DNA of 64,000 nucleotides from Cololabis saira (lineage: Eukaryota > Chordata > Actinopteri > Beloniformes > Belonidae). Positions within the stretch are counted from its first letter, which is position 1. The number at the start of each line of letters is the position of its first letter. The position numbers and the translations under genes were made by a program. Below, in pieces: positions 45,801-52,890 of the stretch. Where the stretch lies: the NCBI RefSeq assembly GCF_033807715.1, contig NC_084598.1:46411257-46475256 (forward strand), in the 5' to 3' direction. The notes under the pieces were generated by a model. It was not told the origin of the DNA. It worked only from the letters and a program-made list of their open reading frames with translations, and made no database searches.

Positions 45801-47396
45801 TAGGCATTCGTAACTTAAATTCAGGCATCGGTAACTTAAATTCACGAATTCGCATTCAGGCATTCATAACTGAAATTCAGGCATCTGTAACTGAAATTCA
45901 AGCATTCGTAACTTAAATTCAAGCATTCGTAACTTAAATTCAGGTATTCATAACTGAAATTCAGGCATTCATAACTGAAATTCAGGCATTCGTAACTGAA
46001 ATTCAAGCATCTGTAACTGAAATTCAAGCATTCGTAACTTAAATTCAGGCATTCGTAACTGAAATTCAGGCATTCGAAACTTAAATTCAGGCATTCATAA
46101 CTGAAATTCAGGCATTCGAAACTGAAATTCAGGCATTCGTAACTAAAATTCACGCATTCGCATTCAGGCATTCATAACTGAAATTCAGGAATTCGTAACT
46201 GAAATTCAGGCATTCGTAACTGAAATTCAGGCATTCGTAACTGAAATTCAAGCATTCGTAATTTAGATTCACGCATCTGTATCTGAAATTCAGGCATTCG
46301 TAACTTAAATTCACGCATTCGCATTCAGGCATCTGTAACTGAAATTCAAGCATCTGTAACTGAAATATAGGAATTCGTAACTGAAATTCAGGCATCTGTA
46401 ACTTAAATTCACGGATGCATAATTTATATTCAGGCATTCGTAACTGAAATTCACGCATTCGTAACTGAAATTCAGGCATTCGTAACTGAAATTCAGGCAT
46501 TCGTCACTGAAATTCAGGCATTCGTAACTGAAATTCAGGCATTCGTAACTGAAATTCACGCCATTTATAACTGAAATTCAGGCATTCGTAACTGAAATTC
46601 AGCCCTTTGTAACTGATATTTTTATTCATTTATTTTTATATTTTTATTTGTGTTGAATTGTGCTCTCCTTTCCTTGCAGTCGCAGCTGGAGGCACACCGG
46701 CGGTTGCACCTGCGCCGCGACACCTACCGCTGCAACGTCTGCGGCAAGACGGTCAACAACCGGCGCTCGCTGGCCTTCCACCGGCTCAGCCACTCGCGCG
46801 ACGCGGCCGCCGCCTTCGGCTGCGACGCCTGCGGAAAGCGCTTCAAGCACGCCAAGGCGCTGAAGGCGCACGCGGCGGTGCACACGACGCGCGAGCGGCC
46901 GTACCTCTGCCACGTCTGCAGCAAGACCTTCTACTCCAACTCCATCCTCAGCGTGCACCTGCGCACGCACAGCGACGAGCGGCCGCACGCCTGCGCCGTC
47001 TGCGGCAAGGCCTTCCGCGACAAGCGCGACCTGCAGAAGCACCTGCGGGTGCACACCGGCGAGGCGCCCTTCGGCTGCCCGCACTGCGGCCGCCGCTTCA
47101 AGCAGAAGGCGGCGCGCGACTCCCACGTGCGCGGCCACCTGGGCATCAAGCGCTTCGCCTGCCCCGTCTGCGGCAAGGCCTGCGCCCGGCAGGAGCACCT
47201 GAAGGTGCACATGCGGACGCACAGCGGGGAGCGGCCGTACCGCTGCGACGTCTGCGGCAGGAGCTTCACCCAGAGCCACTGCCTGAAGACGCACATGAAG
47301 ACGCACCGGGGGGAGGGAGGCCCAGCCCCCCCGGAGGGAGACCCCGCCCCCCCGGAGGGAGACCCCGCCCCCGAACCTGCCGGCCCCGCCCCCTGA
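31609..47396 (+). CDS. Multi-exon C2H2 zinc-finger protein (gene model, 9 coding exons)
   Basis: Coding exons: 31609-32299, 35353-35557, 36008-36141, 37233-37477, 37568-37698, 39917-40074, 42749-42990, 45193-45762, 46680-47396. Exon ends have GT-AG borders and compatible phases (1, 2, 1, 0, 2, 1, 0, 0), giving about 1030 residues. Order: coiled-coil N terminus with a 15-residue VNTR, acidic segment, basic linker and an ~80-residue unnamed domain, a second linker and second copy of that domain, then 12 C2H2 fingers. A nuclear DNA-binding regulator is the likely role; the target is unknown. The start at 31609 has A at -3; in-frame ATGs at 31567 and 31600 have weaker context. Weakest points are exons 5 and 6 (poor donor at 37699). 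Confidence 0.75.
31862..32290 (+). repeat. 45-bp coding minisatellite in exon 1
   Basis: About nine in-frame units of 15 residues (EPLQEPRGRDTEPRG, alternating RGRD and RRRD). The unit is GC-rich and a multiple of three, so the frame is kept. Confidence 0.95.
32417..33012. mobile_element. hAT MITE with tetranucleotide expansions
   Basis: Inverted ends TAGGGATGGGCGGTAT / ATATCGCCCACTCCTA. The exact target duplication GTGTTAAC is at 32409-32416 and 33013-33020. Same family as 40083-40731. It contains (TTTC)n at 32622-32757 and (TTCC)n at 32763-32852. Confidence 0.93.
32622..32852. repeat. (TTTC)n and (TTCC)n microsatellites
   Basis: TTTC runs interrupted by GGCTCA, then about 22 TTCC units. 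The strongly pyrimidine-rich strand could form triplex DNA. Confidence 0.97.
34462..34620. mobile_element. Truncated hAT MITE
   Basis: TAGGGCTGCAACTAACGAC start with ATTAGTCGACTAATC motifs, a familiar fish hAT end. The other end is missing where the next MITE begins. Confidence 0.6.
34629..34995. mobile_element. Palindromic mariner-type MITE
   Basis: Two long inverted arms starting CAGGACTGTCTCAGAAAA, with TA on each side (34627, 34996). The arms nearly meet, so the element is one large hairpin of about 367 bp. Confidence 0.9.
35125..35325 (+). repeat. 24-bp minisatellite before exon 2
   Basis: Units built from CCAGGTCCAGGTCTGGA with CAGG/CCAG steps, ending about 30 bp before the exon 2 acceptor. 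Confidence 0.93.
35353..35557 (+). CDS. Zinc-finger gene exon 2: acidic segment
   Basis: Acceptor TGTGTTCAG|GT at 35352. Encodes GEEESAAPGLTCEEAEPEEG and further Glu-rich sequence, then TTSSGTTRDLDPDYKVPSR. Donor CCAG|GTAGAT at 35558, phase 2. Confidence 0.8.
35575..35985 (+). repeat. 13-bp-type minisatellite in intron 2
   Basis: Repeated TAGTTCCCGGGTC with longer blocks that include GGGACACTTTAGTTCCC. No coding role seen. Confidence 0.92.
36008..36141 (+). CDS. Zinc-finger gene exon 3: basic linker, copy 1
   Basis: Acceptor CCCTCTCCAG, donor G|GTAAGA (strong). Encodes RTPSGRRRPSRTRTSTGTSN, then HLSLKVRFLEDPQTWMLSNLG. It resembles exon 6 in both the Arg-rich start and the L-x-V-L/F-E-D/E part. 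Confidence 0.82.
36155..36226. repeat. (TTCA)n microsatellite
   Basis: About 18 TTCA units just after the exon 3 donor. Confidence 0.97.
36227..36660. other. Intron 3, unremarkable part
   Basis: Unique-looking intronic sequence. I see no gene or recognisable repeat here. Confidence 0.4.
36661..37232 (+). repeat. Minisatellite made of the exon 4 splice acceptor
   Basis: Eight partial copies of a 55-90-bp unit precede the true exon. Each has (TTCATCCA)n, then TCTCTGTGTTCCAG and the first ~35 bp of exon 4 (CGGTCCCCGGTCCAGGACCT). The copy near 36851 also carries a later piece of the exon (GAGTCCGGGTTCATGGAC). Every copy offers a usable-looking 3' splice site. Confidence 0.92.
37233..37477 (+). 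CDS. Zinc-finger gene exon 4: unnamed domain, copy 1
   Basis: Acceptor GTGTTCCAG|TGTTCCAG. Encodes VFQRSPVQDLLVPPGLQESG, FLDLLRSRFQ, TSDRSRRLRPLQVQTRVPEE and RAAVLYIRPK. Closely parallel to exon 7; phases 1 in, 0 out in both. I do not recognise the fold. Confidence 0.8.
37568..37698 (+). CDS. Zinc-finger gene exon 5 (weak donor)
   Basis: Acceptor GACCTTTACAG. Encodes a polar, Gln/Asn-rich linker (TPADPQNQNHGDQVRPPQNQ, then TSAAQTRGNR). The usable donor is GGAA|GTAATC at 37699. One base restored before it would give a canonical CAG|GTAAGT. If unspliced, the frame stops at 37702, giving a ~470-residue protein without fingers. Confidence 0.55.
37748..39716 (+). repeat. 30/31-bp satellite derived from LINE codons
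   Basis: About 64 units GATGAGCAGGCTGTTACAGT followed by AGTCCAGTACT, AGTTGATACT or AGTAGATACT (31 or 30 bp). A three-unit higher-order pattern runs through about 38030-38600. On the minus strand the unit reads LDYCNSLLIS, the SRLDYCNSLL segment of L2/Rex-type LINE reverse transcriptase. Confidence 0.95.
39717..39900 (-). mobile_element. LINE reverse-transcriptase remnant
   Basis: On the minus strand TPLISSRLDYCNSLL is continuous with the satellite seed. Upstream on that strand the sequence is decayed. Confidence 0.55.
39917..40074 (+). CDS. Zinc-finger gene exon 6: basic linker, copy 2
   Basis: Acceptor TGCCCCCCCCAG. Encodes two SRSPRNPP units, then NRKRGRPRSDPQ (AT-hook-like RGRP) and QVLRISVLEEENPEDG. 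Donor GACG|GTGGGT at 40075, phase 1. The MITE target duplication starts exactly at this GT. Confidence 0.75.
40083..40731. mobile_element. hAT MITE at the exon 6 donor
   Basis: Inverted ends TAGGGATGGGCGGTAT / ATATCACCCATTCCTA. The exact target duplication GTGGGTAC is at 40075-40082 and 40732-40739. Same family as 32417-33012 but without its tetranucleotide expansions. Confidence 0.94.
40740..40938. repeat. (TTCA)n/(TCCA)n microsatellite
   Basis: Mixed TCCA and TTCA runs directly after the MITE. Confidence 0.96.
41020..41146 (+). pseudogene. LINE reverse-transcriptase fragment
   Basis: KHGVPQGSIPGPLVFILYVN then FADDT: the GVPQGS and F/YADD motifs of a non-LTR reverse transcriptase, truncated on both sides. 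The subfamily is not determined. Confidence 0.8.
41147..42728 (-). mobile_element. PIF/Harbinger element remnant
   Basis: Minus-strand codons at 41150-41420 read LSDRAVQTRYWLPRAEIQRL and SPHIRRETRCNLALTLEVQL, the N-terminal part of a HARBI1-type nuclease. The right end, at 42690-42728, reads GGGCCGGGTTTCCCAGATCA on the minus strand, a familiar Harbinger end. The DDE part is missing and a hAT MITE is inserted. Confidence 0.7.
41427..42080. mobile_element. hAT MITE, 654 bp
   Basis: Inverted ends TAGAGGTGGGTGCAA / TTGCACATCCCTA. The exact 8-bp target duplication CTGTATAG is at 41419-41426 and 42081-42088. The ends are rich in ATCGATT/AATCGAA motifs. Near 41705 it holds CCAATAGAGGGCGC, one base off the CTCF core. 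Confidence 0.94.
42749..42990 (+). CDS. Zinc-finger gene exon 7: unnamed domain, copy 2
   Basis: Acceptor TTTTGTTCCAG, donor CTGAAG|GTGAGT (strong). Encodes VLQRSAVQDLQVPRGLQESG, FLDLLRSRFPQL, FKLDRNRRLQRLRPRTLNPE and RPVLYVKLK. Better preserved than exon 4 and probably the ancestral copy. Confidence 0.88.
43009..44992 (-). mobile_element. LTR-retrotransposon remnant in intron 7
   Basis: The best-preserved LTR spans 44447-44992 in minus orientation. It has TG...CA ends, a TATA box (GGTATAAAG, about 44800), AATAAA near 44540, and adjacent to its 3' end a primer-binding-site-like TGGCGTTGTCGGCAGGAT (about 44426-44443). A second LTR-like edge with TGTTTTGGGAGAAACC lies at 43009. Between them a degenerate minus-strand frame at 43688-44143 (WNPEKWADRYRALMLIKDLD) may be a gag-like remnant. 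No pol is visible. Confidence 0.65.
45193..45762 (+). CDS. Zinc-finger gene exon 8: fingers 1-4 and half of 5
   Basis: Acceptor TTGACCTTTCAG. An acidic start (EEETAVAPSPGSQDRDQDQD) and a basic KRRRRAS lead to four C2H2 fingers (CRVC, CGVC, CSVC, CAVC starts) and the CAVCRRGFGLQ half of a fifth. Donor CTGCAG|GTCTGA, phase 0. The GC content is very high. Confidence 0.93.
45785..46615. repeat. 21-bp minisatellite filling intron 8
   Basis: Nearly 40 units of GCATTCGTAACTGAAATTCAG with variants. The unit is a multiple of three, so minus-strand frames stay open (ECLNFSY repeats) but have no gene features. Confidence 0.96.
46680..47396 (+). CDS. Zinc-finger gene exon 9: fingers 5-12 and stop
   Basis: Acceptor TTTCCTTGCAG. 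SQLEAHRRLH completes the split finger. Seven more C2H2 fingers follow, with linkers such as TGEAPF and SGERPY, then a Pro-rich tail with PPEGDPA repeats and TGA at 47394-47396. Confidence 0.95.
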   Translation, partial: SQLEAHRRLHLRRDTYRCNVCGKTVNNRRSLAFHRLSHSRDAAAAFGCDACGKRFKHAKALKAHAAVHTTRERPYLCHVCSKTFYSNSILSVHLRTHSDERPHACAVCGKAFRDKRDLQKHLRVHTGEAPFGCPHCGRRFKQKAARDSHVRGHLGIKRFACPVCGKACARQEHLKVHMRTHSGERPYRCDVCGRSFTQSHCLKTHMKTHRGEGGPAPPEGDPAPPEGDPAPEPAGPAP

Positions 47397-47537
47397 CAGC
47401 TTCATCACCATGGAAACCAGCACCAGCTTCCAACTTCTTTGATAGAAGTGACGTTTTTTTTAGTTTGAAGCAACTTTGATTGAAGTCGTTGGTTTTTGTT
47501 TGTTAAAAAATGATTTTCAATGAAAAAAAATCAATTC

Positions 47538-47543
47538 AATAAA
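47538..47543 (+). terminator. Polyadenylation signal of the zinc-finger gene
   Basis: AATAAA 142 bp after the stop codon, followed by a GT/T-rich stretch. Confidence 0.7.
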
Positions 47544-47659
47544 AAAACTTTTTATAACTCTTGTGTCTTTCACAAAATTGGGATCAGACTGTATGGTTTA
47601 GTTTTTACACTTTTAATTACCTTGTGTTGAATTGTGCTATACAAATAAACTTGCCTTGC

Positions 47660-47885
47660 CTTAAATTCAGGCATTCGTAACTGAAATTCAAGCATTCATA
47701 ACTGAAATTCAGGCATTCGTAACTGAAATTCAGCATCCGTAACTTAAATTCAGGCTTTCATAACTGACATTGAGGCATTCATAACTTAAATTCCACCAGC
47801 ACCAGCTTCCAACTTTTTGATAGAAGTGAAGTTTTTTTTGTTTGAAGCAACTTTTTTGATAGAAGTCGTGTTGTTTTTTGTTTGG
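47660..47885. repeat. Second copy of the intron 8 repeat and 3' UTR
   Basis: About six 21-bp units (47665-47790), then a copy of the 3' UTR segment CACCAGCACCAGCTTCCAAC first seen near 47412. This is a local duplication joining intron-type repeat to UTR. Confidence 0.85.
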
Positions 47886-47899
47886 GCCGTGTTATTATC

Positions 47900-48330
47900 G
47901 GTAGGACATTTGTGTCTTTATCATTTAATCAAAAAGAAAAAAAATTTTCAATGAAAAAAAATCAATTCAATAAAAAAAAACTTTTTCAATCAAAGAAAAA
48001 AAGTGTTTGAATGCAAAAAATATTTGAGACCCAAAAAATTGCATTTGAACACTTTCTTTTTGATTGAATCATTTTAACACATTTGATGCTTCAGGGTCAG
48101 ACATGTTTGAGTTCTCTAGAAACCAGAAACTTCTATCAAAGAAAACATTTCCAATCAAAGAAAAACAGTGTCCAAATACATTTCTTTTTTTAGTCTCAAA
48201 TATTTTTTTTTGCATTCAAACACTTTTTTTCTTTGATTGAAAAATGTTTTTTTGATAGAAGTGAAATTATTTTTTATTGAAAATATATTTTTTCGATTGA
48301 AGCAATCTTTTTTTTGATTGAATAATTAAG
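47900..48330. repeat. AT-rich inverted repeat
   Basis: GTGTTTGAATGCAAAAAATA near 48004 is matched by its inverse near 48200, within arms of TTTGATTGAA-like sequence. It could be a decayed MITE or hairpin. Confidence 0.65.
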
Positions 48331-48746
48331 AAACAAATCTAACTCCATAGAAGGGATTATTTCTTTCATTTTAATTTTTGAAACAACTTTATCCTTATGA
48401 ATGCAAGTGTTATACAGTCCAGTTTTCCTTATTTTATTCAGCACACAGGTTCAATTCGCCGACTTTCCCCAGCGTTTATTCCCTCAGTAAAGTCCTCGTC
48501 AACGCCCTGAATGTTCGGTCGAGCAGTAAAACCGTCTCTGGCGTTTCCGGGTCAGCGCCACCGGTTCCCGGTTCAGGGCAGAGACTCTCTCCTCCATTGA
48601 CATATAAACGTATCCGCCCCATGGAGCTGCTGCAGGGGATTCTGGGTAAAACCATATCCATTTCTCCTCCTCCTTTCATGAAGCTGCTGCGATACGTCAA
48701 CGTCGCCGCCATATTGGATGTGGCAAGACTGTACTGGAAACTAATA
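48331..48746. other. Intergenic sequence
   Basis: Contains an open stretch without domain features; probably flank of the THAP element. No gene is supported. Confidence 0.35.
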
Positions 48747-49693
48747 GGGCTTGGTCGTCTTGACGTCATCACCTGGCGGAGCCGCCATATTGGATGCTAC
48801 CTTAGCTGCTCTCCTGACCACTGCACTGTGTACAGACGTGCTCCCTCTTCGTTGTCTTAGCCTACCGGTACTTGTAATCGTTACTTTCAGTTATTCTGTA
48901 ACCATGGTAACCCGTTGCTGTGTTGTAGCTGCAGCAGCTCCACATAACAGATGTGGGGAAAAGATTGCTAATGGTTTAACTTTTCACCGCTTTCCTGCTC
49001 GGAGGCAGAACCACCAAGACCAAGTATCTGAAATAACAGAGTCGTCGGCTCGCTTGGATCGCGGCTGTAACGACCAAACACCTTCCACAGTAAACACAAA
49101 CACTCACACAGACCGGGGTCGGATCAAAACACGGGTTTTATTCCCCACTTCTCCAGCTAAACCAGTTGCTGGCCAGCTCTCTGTGGTGCGATTAACCCCA
49201 ATCTTCAGATAAAACTAGTTCGTTGAGGAAAATATATAATTCAATAATAATATAGCAGTCAAAAAGAAAAGAGAAGTAAGAGTGATACAAAACATGTACT
49301 GTATGTTGTACTATTATACAAATTTATTGAAACACATGGCGAGTCAAACATTTACCAAAGCAGCTGCCAAACACTCCTAAACAAGGTAGTAAGACGTGGG
49401 TTGTGCAGAACTGCGGCAGTAAGTCCTCATCGGAGCTCCACTCTTTGATAGGGATTTCATACGGATCAAACCGTTAATAATCATTATTTTCTCCATATAC
49501 CGCTCCCTGGCTTCCTTGTTTAAGGTATCCCGGTAAATTCCAGTTCCTTTCCAGCAGTTTAACATCTTTTTCTTGTGTTCCGTCTGTTCACTTGGTGCTA
49601 CTACTACTGCTTTTTGTTTACACTCACAAGGCTGCCAACATGGCCGTCGCATCCCAGAATGCAACTTGGTGACCAAGCCCTATACAAGTAAAT
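48747..49693. mobile_element. Decayed THAP-type DNA transposon pieces
   Basis: Flanked by inverted TAGGGCTTGGTC at 48747 and GACCAAGCCCTATA ending at about 49683. The plus strand at 48904 encodes MVTRCCVV then CGEKIANGLTFHRFPARRQN, a THAP-domain start in which the GC pair after CCVV reads AA. The minus strand at 49440-49676 encodes KGTGIYRDTLNKEARERYME and IINGLIRMK, a segment of another protein common in fish repeats. Neither is intact. Confidence 0.65.
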
Positions 49694-49770
49694 GGACTTA
49701 TTTTCATAAAGCGCCTTTCTACAAAGAAATTTACGTTTTACGTCTCATTTATTCATTCACACACGCACTA

Positions 49771-50090
49771 ACTTGGTAAGATTTTGAGTTTTTGCACTGC
49801 AAAAACTCAAAATCTTACCAAGAATATTTGTCTTATTTCTAGTTAAAATGTCTCATTTTAGTAAAAAAAATCTCATTACACTTAACAAGACTTTTTTTTT
49901 TTAAAGATTTTCACATAAAATAAGTAGAAAAATCTGCCAGTGGAACAAGATTTCTTTGCTTGTAATGAGAAGATAAATCTTGTCCCACTGGCAGATTTTT
50001 CTACTTATTTCAAGTGAAAATTGACTTGAAACAGGTGAAAATTGTCAAATAAGTTATTTTTCTGGTGATGACTCTAAATGTTGAAATAGC
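49771..50090. mobile_element. Palindromic MITE with head-to-head end
   Basis: Starts CTGCAAAAACTCAAAATC, with internal arms AAATCTGCCAGTGG / CCACTGGCAGATTT. Its left 24 bp are mirrored immediately upstream (49773-49796), forming a short head-to-head palindrome. The right end is truncated. Confidence 0.75.
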
Positions 50091-50154
50091 AGTAAAACCA
50101 CATTCATTGATGAAATGACATAAGGGATGGAAAGGGGGGATGGCAGTTTTACAG

Positions 50155-51231
50155 GGGGGATGATTTGGACCGTTTTTATTTCAGGGGGGGATGATTTGGA
50201 CCGTTTTTATTTCAGGGGGGATGATTTGGACCGTTTTTATTTCAGGGGGGATGATTTGGACCGTTTTTATTTCAGGGGGGATGATTTGGACCGTTTTTAT
50301 TTCAGGGGGGATGATTTGGACCGTTTTTATTTCAGGGGGGATGATTTGGACCGTTTTTATTTCAGGGGGGGATGATTTGGACCGTTTTTATTTCAGGGGG
50401 GATGATTTGGACCGTTTTTATTTCAGGGGGGATGATTTGGACCATTTTTATTTCAGGGGGGGGGATTTGGACCGTTTTTATTTCAGGGGGGGATGATTTG
50501 GACCGTTTTTATTTCAGGGGGGGGGGTGATTTGGACCGTTTTTATTTCAGGGGGGGGTGATTTTACCCGTTATTATTTCAGGGGGATGATTTGGACCGTT
50601 TTTATTTCAGGGGGGATGATTTGGACCGTTTTTATTTCAGGGGGGATGATTTGGACCGTTTTTATTTCAGGGGGGATGATTTGGACCGTTTTTATTTCAG
50701 GGGGGATGATTTTACCCGTTATTATTTCAGGGGGGATGATTTGGACCGTTTTTATTTCAGGGGGGATGATTTGGACCGTTTTTATTTCAGGGAGGATGAT
50801 TTGGACCGTTTTTATTTCAGGGGGGGATGATTTGGACCGTTTTTATTTCAGGGGGGATGATTTGGACCGTTTTTATTTCAGGGGGGGATGATTTGGACCG
50901 TTTTTATTTCGGGGGGGGGGGGGGGTGATTTGGACCGTTTTTATTTCAGGGGGGGATGATTTGGACCGTTTTTATTTCGGGGGGGGATGATTTGGACCGT
51001 TTTTATTTCAGGGGGGGATGATTTGGACCGTTTTTATTTCGGGGGGGATGATTTGGACCGTTTTTATTTCAGGGGGGATGATTTGGACCGTTTTTATTTC
51101 AGGGGGGATGATTTGGACCGTTTTTATTTCAGGGGGGATGATTTGGACCGTTTTTATTTCAGGGGGGGATGATTTGGACCGTTTTTATTTCAGGGGGGGA
51201 TGATTTGGACCGTTTTTATTTCAGGGGGGGA
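50155..51231 (+). repeat. 30-bp G-rich minisatellite
   Basis: About 34 units of GGATGATTTGGACCGTTTTT + ATTTCAGGGG with G runs of 5 to about 14. Two units carry TTTTACCCGTTATT instead. Each unit has TTTTTATTTCAG|G, a splice-acceptor-like string. Open frames (MIWTVFISGG, DDLDRFYFRG) are by-products. Confidence 0.96.
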
Positions 51232-51283
51232 TGCCGTCCCCCCTCATCCCCCCTCAACTCGAGTACTGGATAGATGTCTGTGG

Positions 51284-52160
51284 TTCAGGGCAGCGCTAAC
51301 ATGCCCTGCTCGGTCCAGGGTTCAGGGCAGGGACGTAGCCAGAAATGTTGAATAGGGCGGGCCTGAAGAAAAGTGGGCGGGCCAACTTTTGCCAGAGGAA
51401 AAATCAATATAATATCCACTAATGCCTAGCAGAAACAACCTTAAGGTTAATGATTCTATGACCTATTTAAGTGAAACAGCGCACCCTGCTGTCCTCAAGT
51501 GCACACTGACACAGTGGACTGACTACTGGTGGTCCTTCATGCTGGCGACCGGGGGGAGGAACAGGACACGGCAATGTCCGCTGCCCGGCTGAGGAGACGC
51601 TGGTGGGGGGCGTGGTGCTGCTAGTCTCTGGAGTGGGAGGTGGAGGAACGGCGGTGATGCTGCTAGAAGGTTGTGGCTCATTTTCGAGTCTAACCCTTTC
51701 AAAGCCAAATTTACTCTGAGCCATGAATGCTGACTAACTTAGCTAATTGCGTACGCTGTCTGAAAACAAAATTAAGCAGCAGCGAGCGCAGCATGCAGTG
51801 TTCGCCGGAAAATCATTGCTAAAGTTAGTTCCGTTGTAACAGTTGACAGAGAATAAAACGTTTTATTATTAATACATTTTTATACGTTTTTGTTTGCTTG
51901 GAATGTCAATGCTAAGCATATTTTTTAATGAGCGAATAAAAAATATCAATAATAAAAAAAATAGTGAGAAAAATCCTGCAAGTTTTCTCAGGGCGGGCCG
52001 GGCCCTGGGCCAATCAAAAAATGCCCTAATATGCCTACGTCTCTGGTTCAGGGTTGAGGGTTCAGGGTTGAGGGTTCAGGTTCCCGGTTTCCGGTTCAGG
52101 GCAGCGCCAGCATGTCCTGCTCGGTCCAGGGTTGAGGGTTCAGGTTCAGGGCAGCGCTAA
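51284..52160 (-). repeat. Short tandem copies of the gltpd2 stop-codon region
   Basis: GGTTCAGGGCAGCGCTAACA with CATGCCCTGCTC (minus strand [12 protein letters not shown]) occurs at the true gene end (about 52144), again near 52100 (EQDMLALP), and near 51284 beyond the hAT insertion. Between them are GGTTGAGGGTTCAGG repeats. Confidence 0.85.
51328..52045. mobile_element. hAT MITE, 718 bp
   Basis: Inverted ends CAGGGACGTAGCCA / TGCCTACGTCTCTG (approximate). The exact 8-bp target duplication GTTCAGGG is at 51320-51327 and 52046-52053. No transposase. Confidence 0.93.
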
Positions 52161-52374
52161 CATGCCCTGCTCCGCCAGGATCCGCTGCGTGCGCCCGTGC
52201 ACCTGCGCCAGGGCGTGGATGATGACGCGCAGGATGGGCGTGGCCTCCCGCTGCTCCGTCACGCACACCAGCCGCAGGAAGTGGCGTCGCTCGGGCAGGG
52301 CGAGGAAGACGAGCTCGGCCGCCTGCCGGAGCACCCACGGGTGGTGCGGCGCCAGCGCCACCTGGTAGGCGTCC
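52146..52374 (-). CDS. gltpd2: gltpd2 exon 6 (last)
   Basis: Acceptor GTGCTCAG|G. Encodes [20 protein letters not shown] through [18 protein letters not shown] and TGA. It carries the conserved His-Pro-Trp of the lipid-headgroup site. Confidence 0.92.
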
Positions 52375-52619
52375 CTGAGCACACCAACACGCCCGTCACA
52401 CCTTTGTACGTCAAAACTGCAGCTCTGTCAACTTTGTTTCTGTGTAAAAACTTTATTTAGCCTAGTAGAATAAACAGGCAGTACTTTAACTTTACACCTG
52501 AGTAAAATCACATGTGGAGTTCCCCAAGGATCCGTCCTGGGAACTCTGTTCAATCTCTACATGCTGCCACTGGCACTGATTATAAACAACATAAACTACC
52601 AGCTATGCAGATGACACGC

Positions 52620-52714
<95 letters not shown>

Positions 52715-52724
52715 CATATATAAA

Positions 52725-52816
<92 letters not shown>

Positions 52817-52826
52817 CATATATAAA

Positions 52827-52890
<64 letters not shown>

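Noticed and set aside
45842..46559. Minus-strand ECLNFSY repeat protein
   Set aside because: Caused by the in-frame 21-bp intronic repeat.
46644..47479. Long alternative frames over the finger exon (259 and 273 codons)
   Set aside because: High GC content of the C2H2 exon suppresses stops in other frames. Only the zinc-finger frame has family signatures.
51467..51724. Pro/Ser-rich frame on the minus strand inside the hAT at 51328
   Set aside because: No transposase or host domain; short and within a non-autonomous element.
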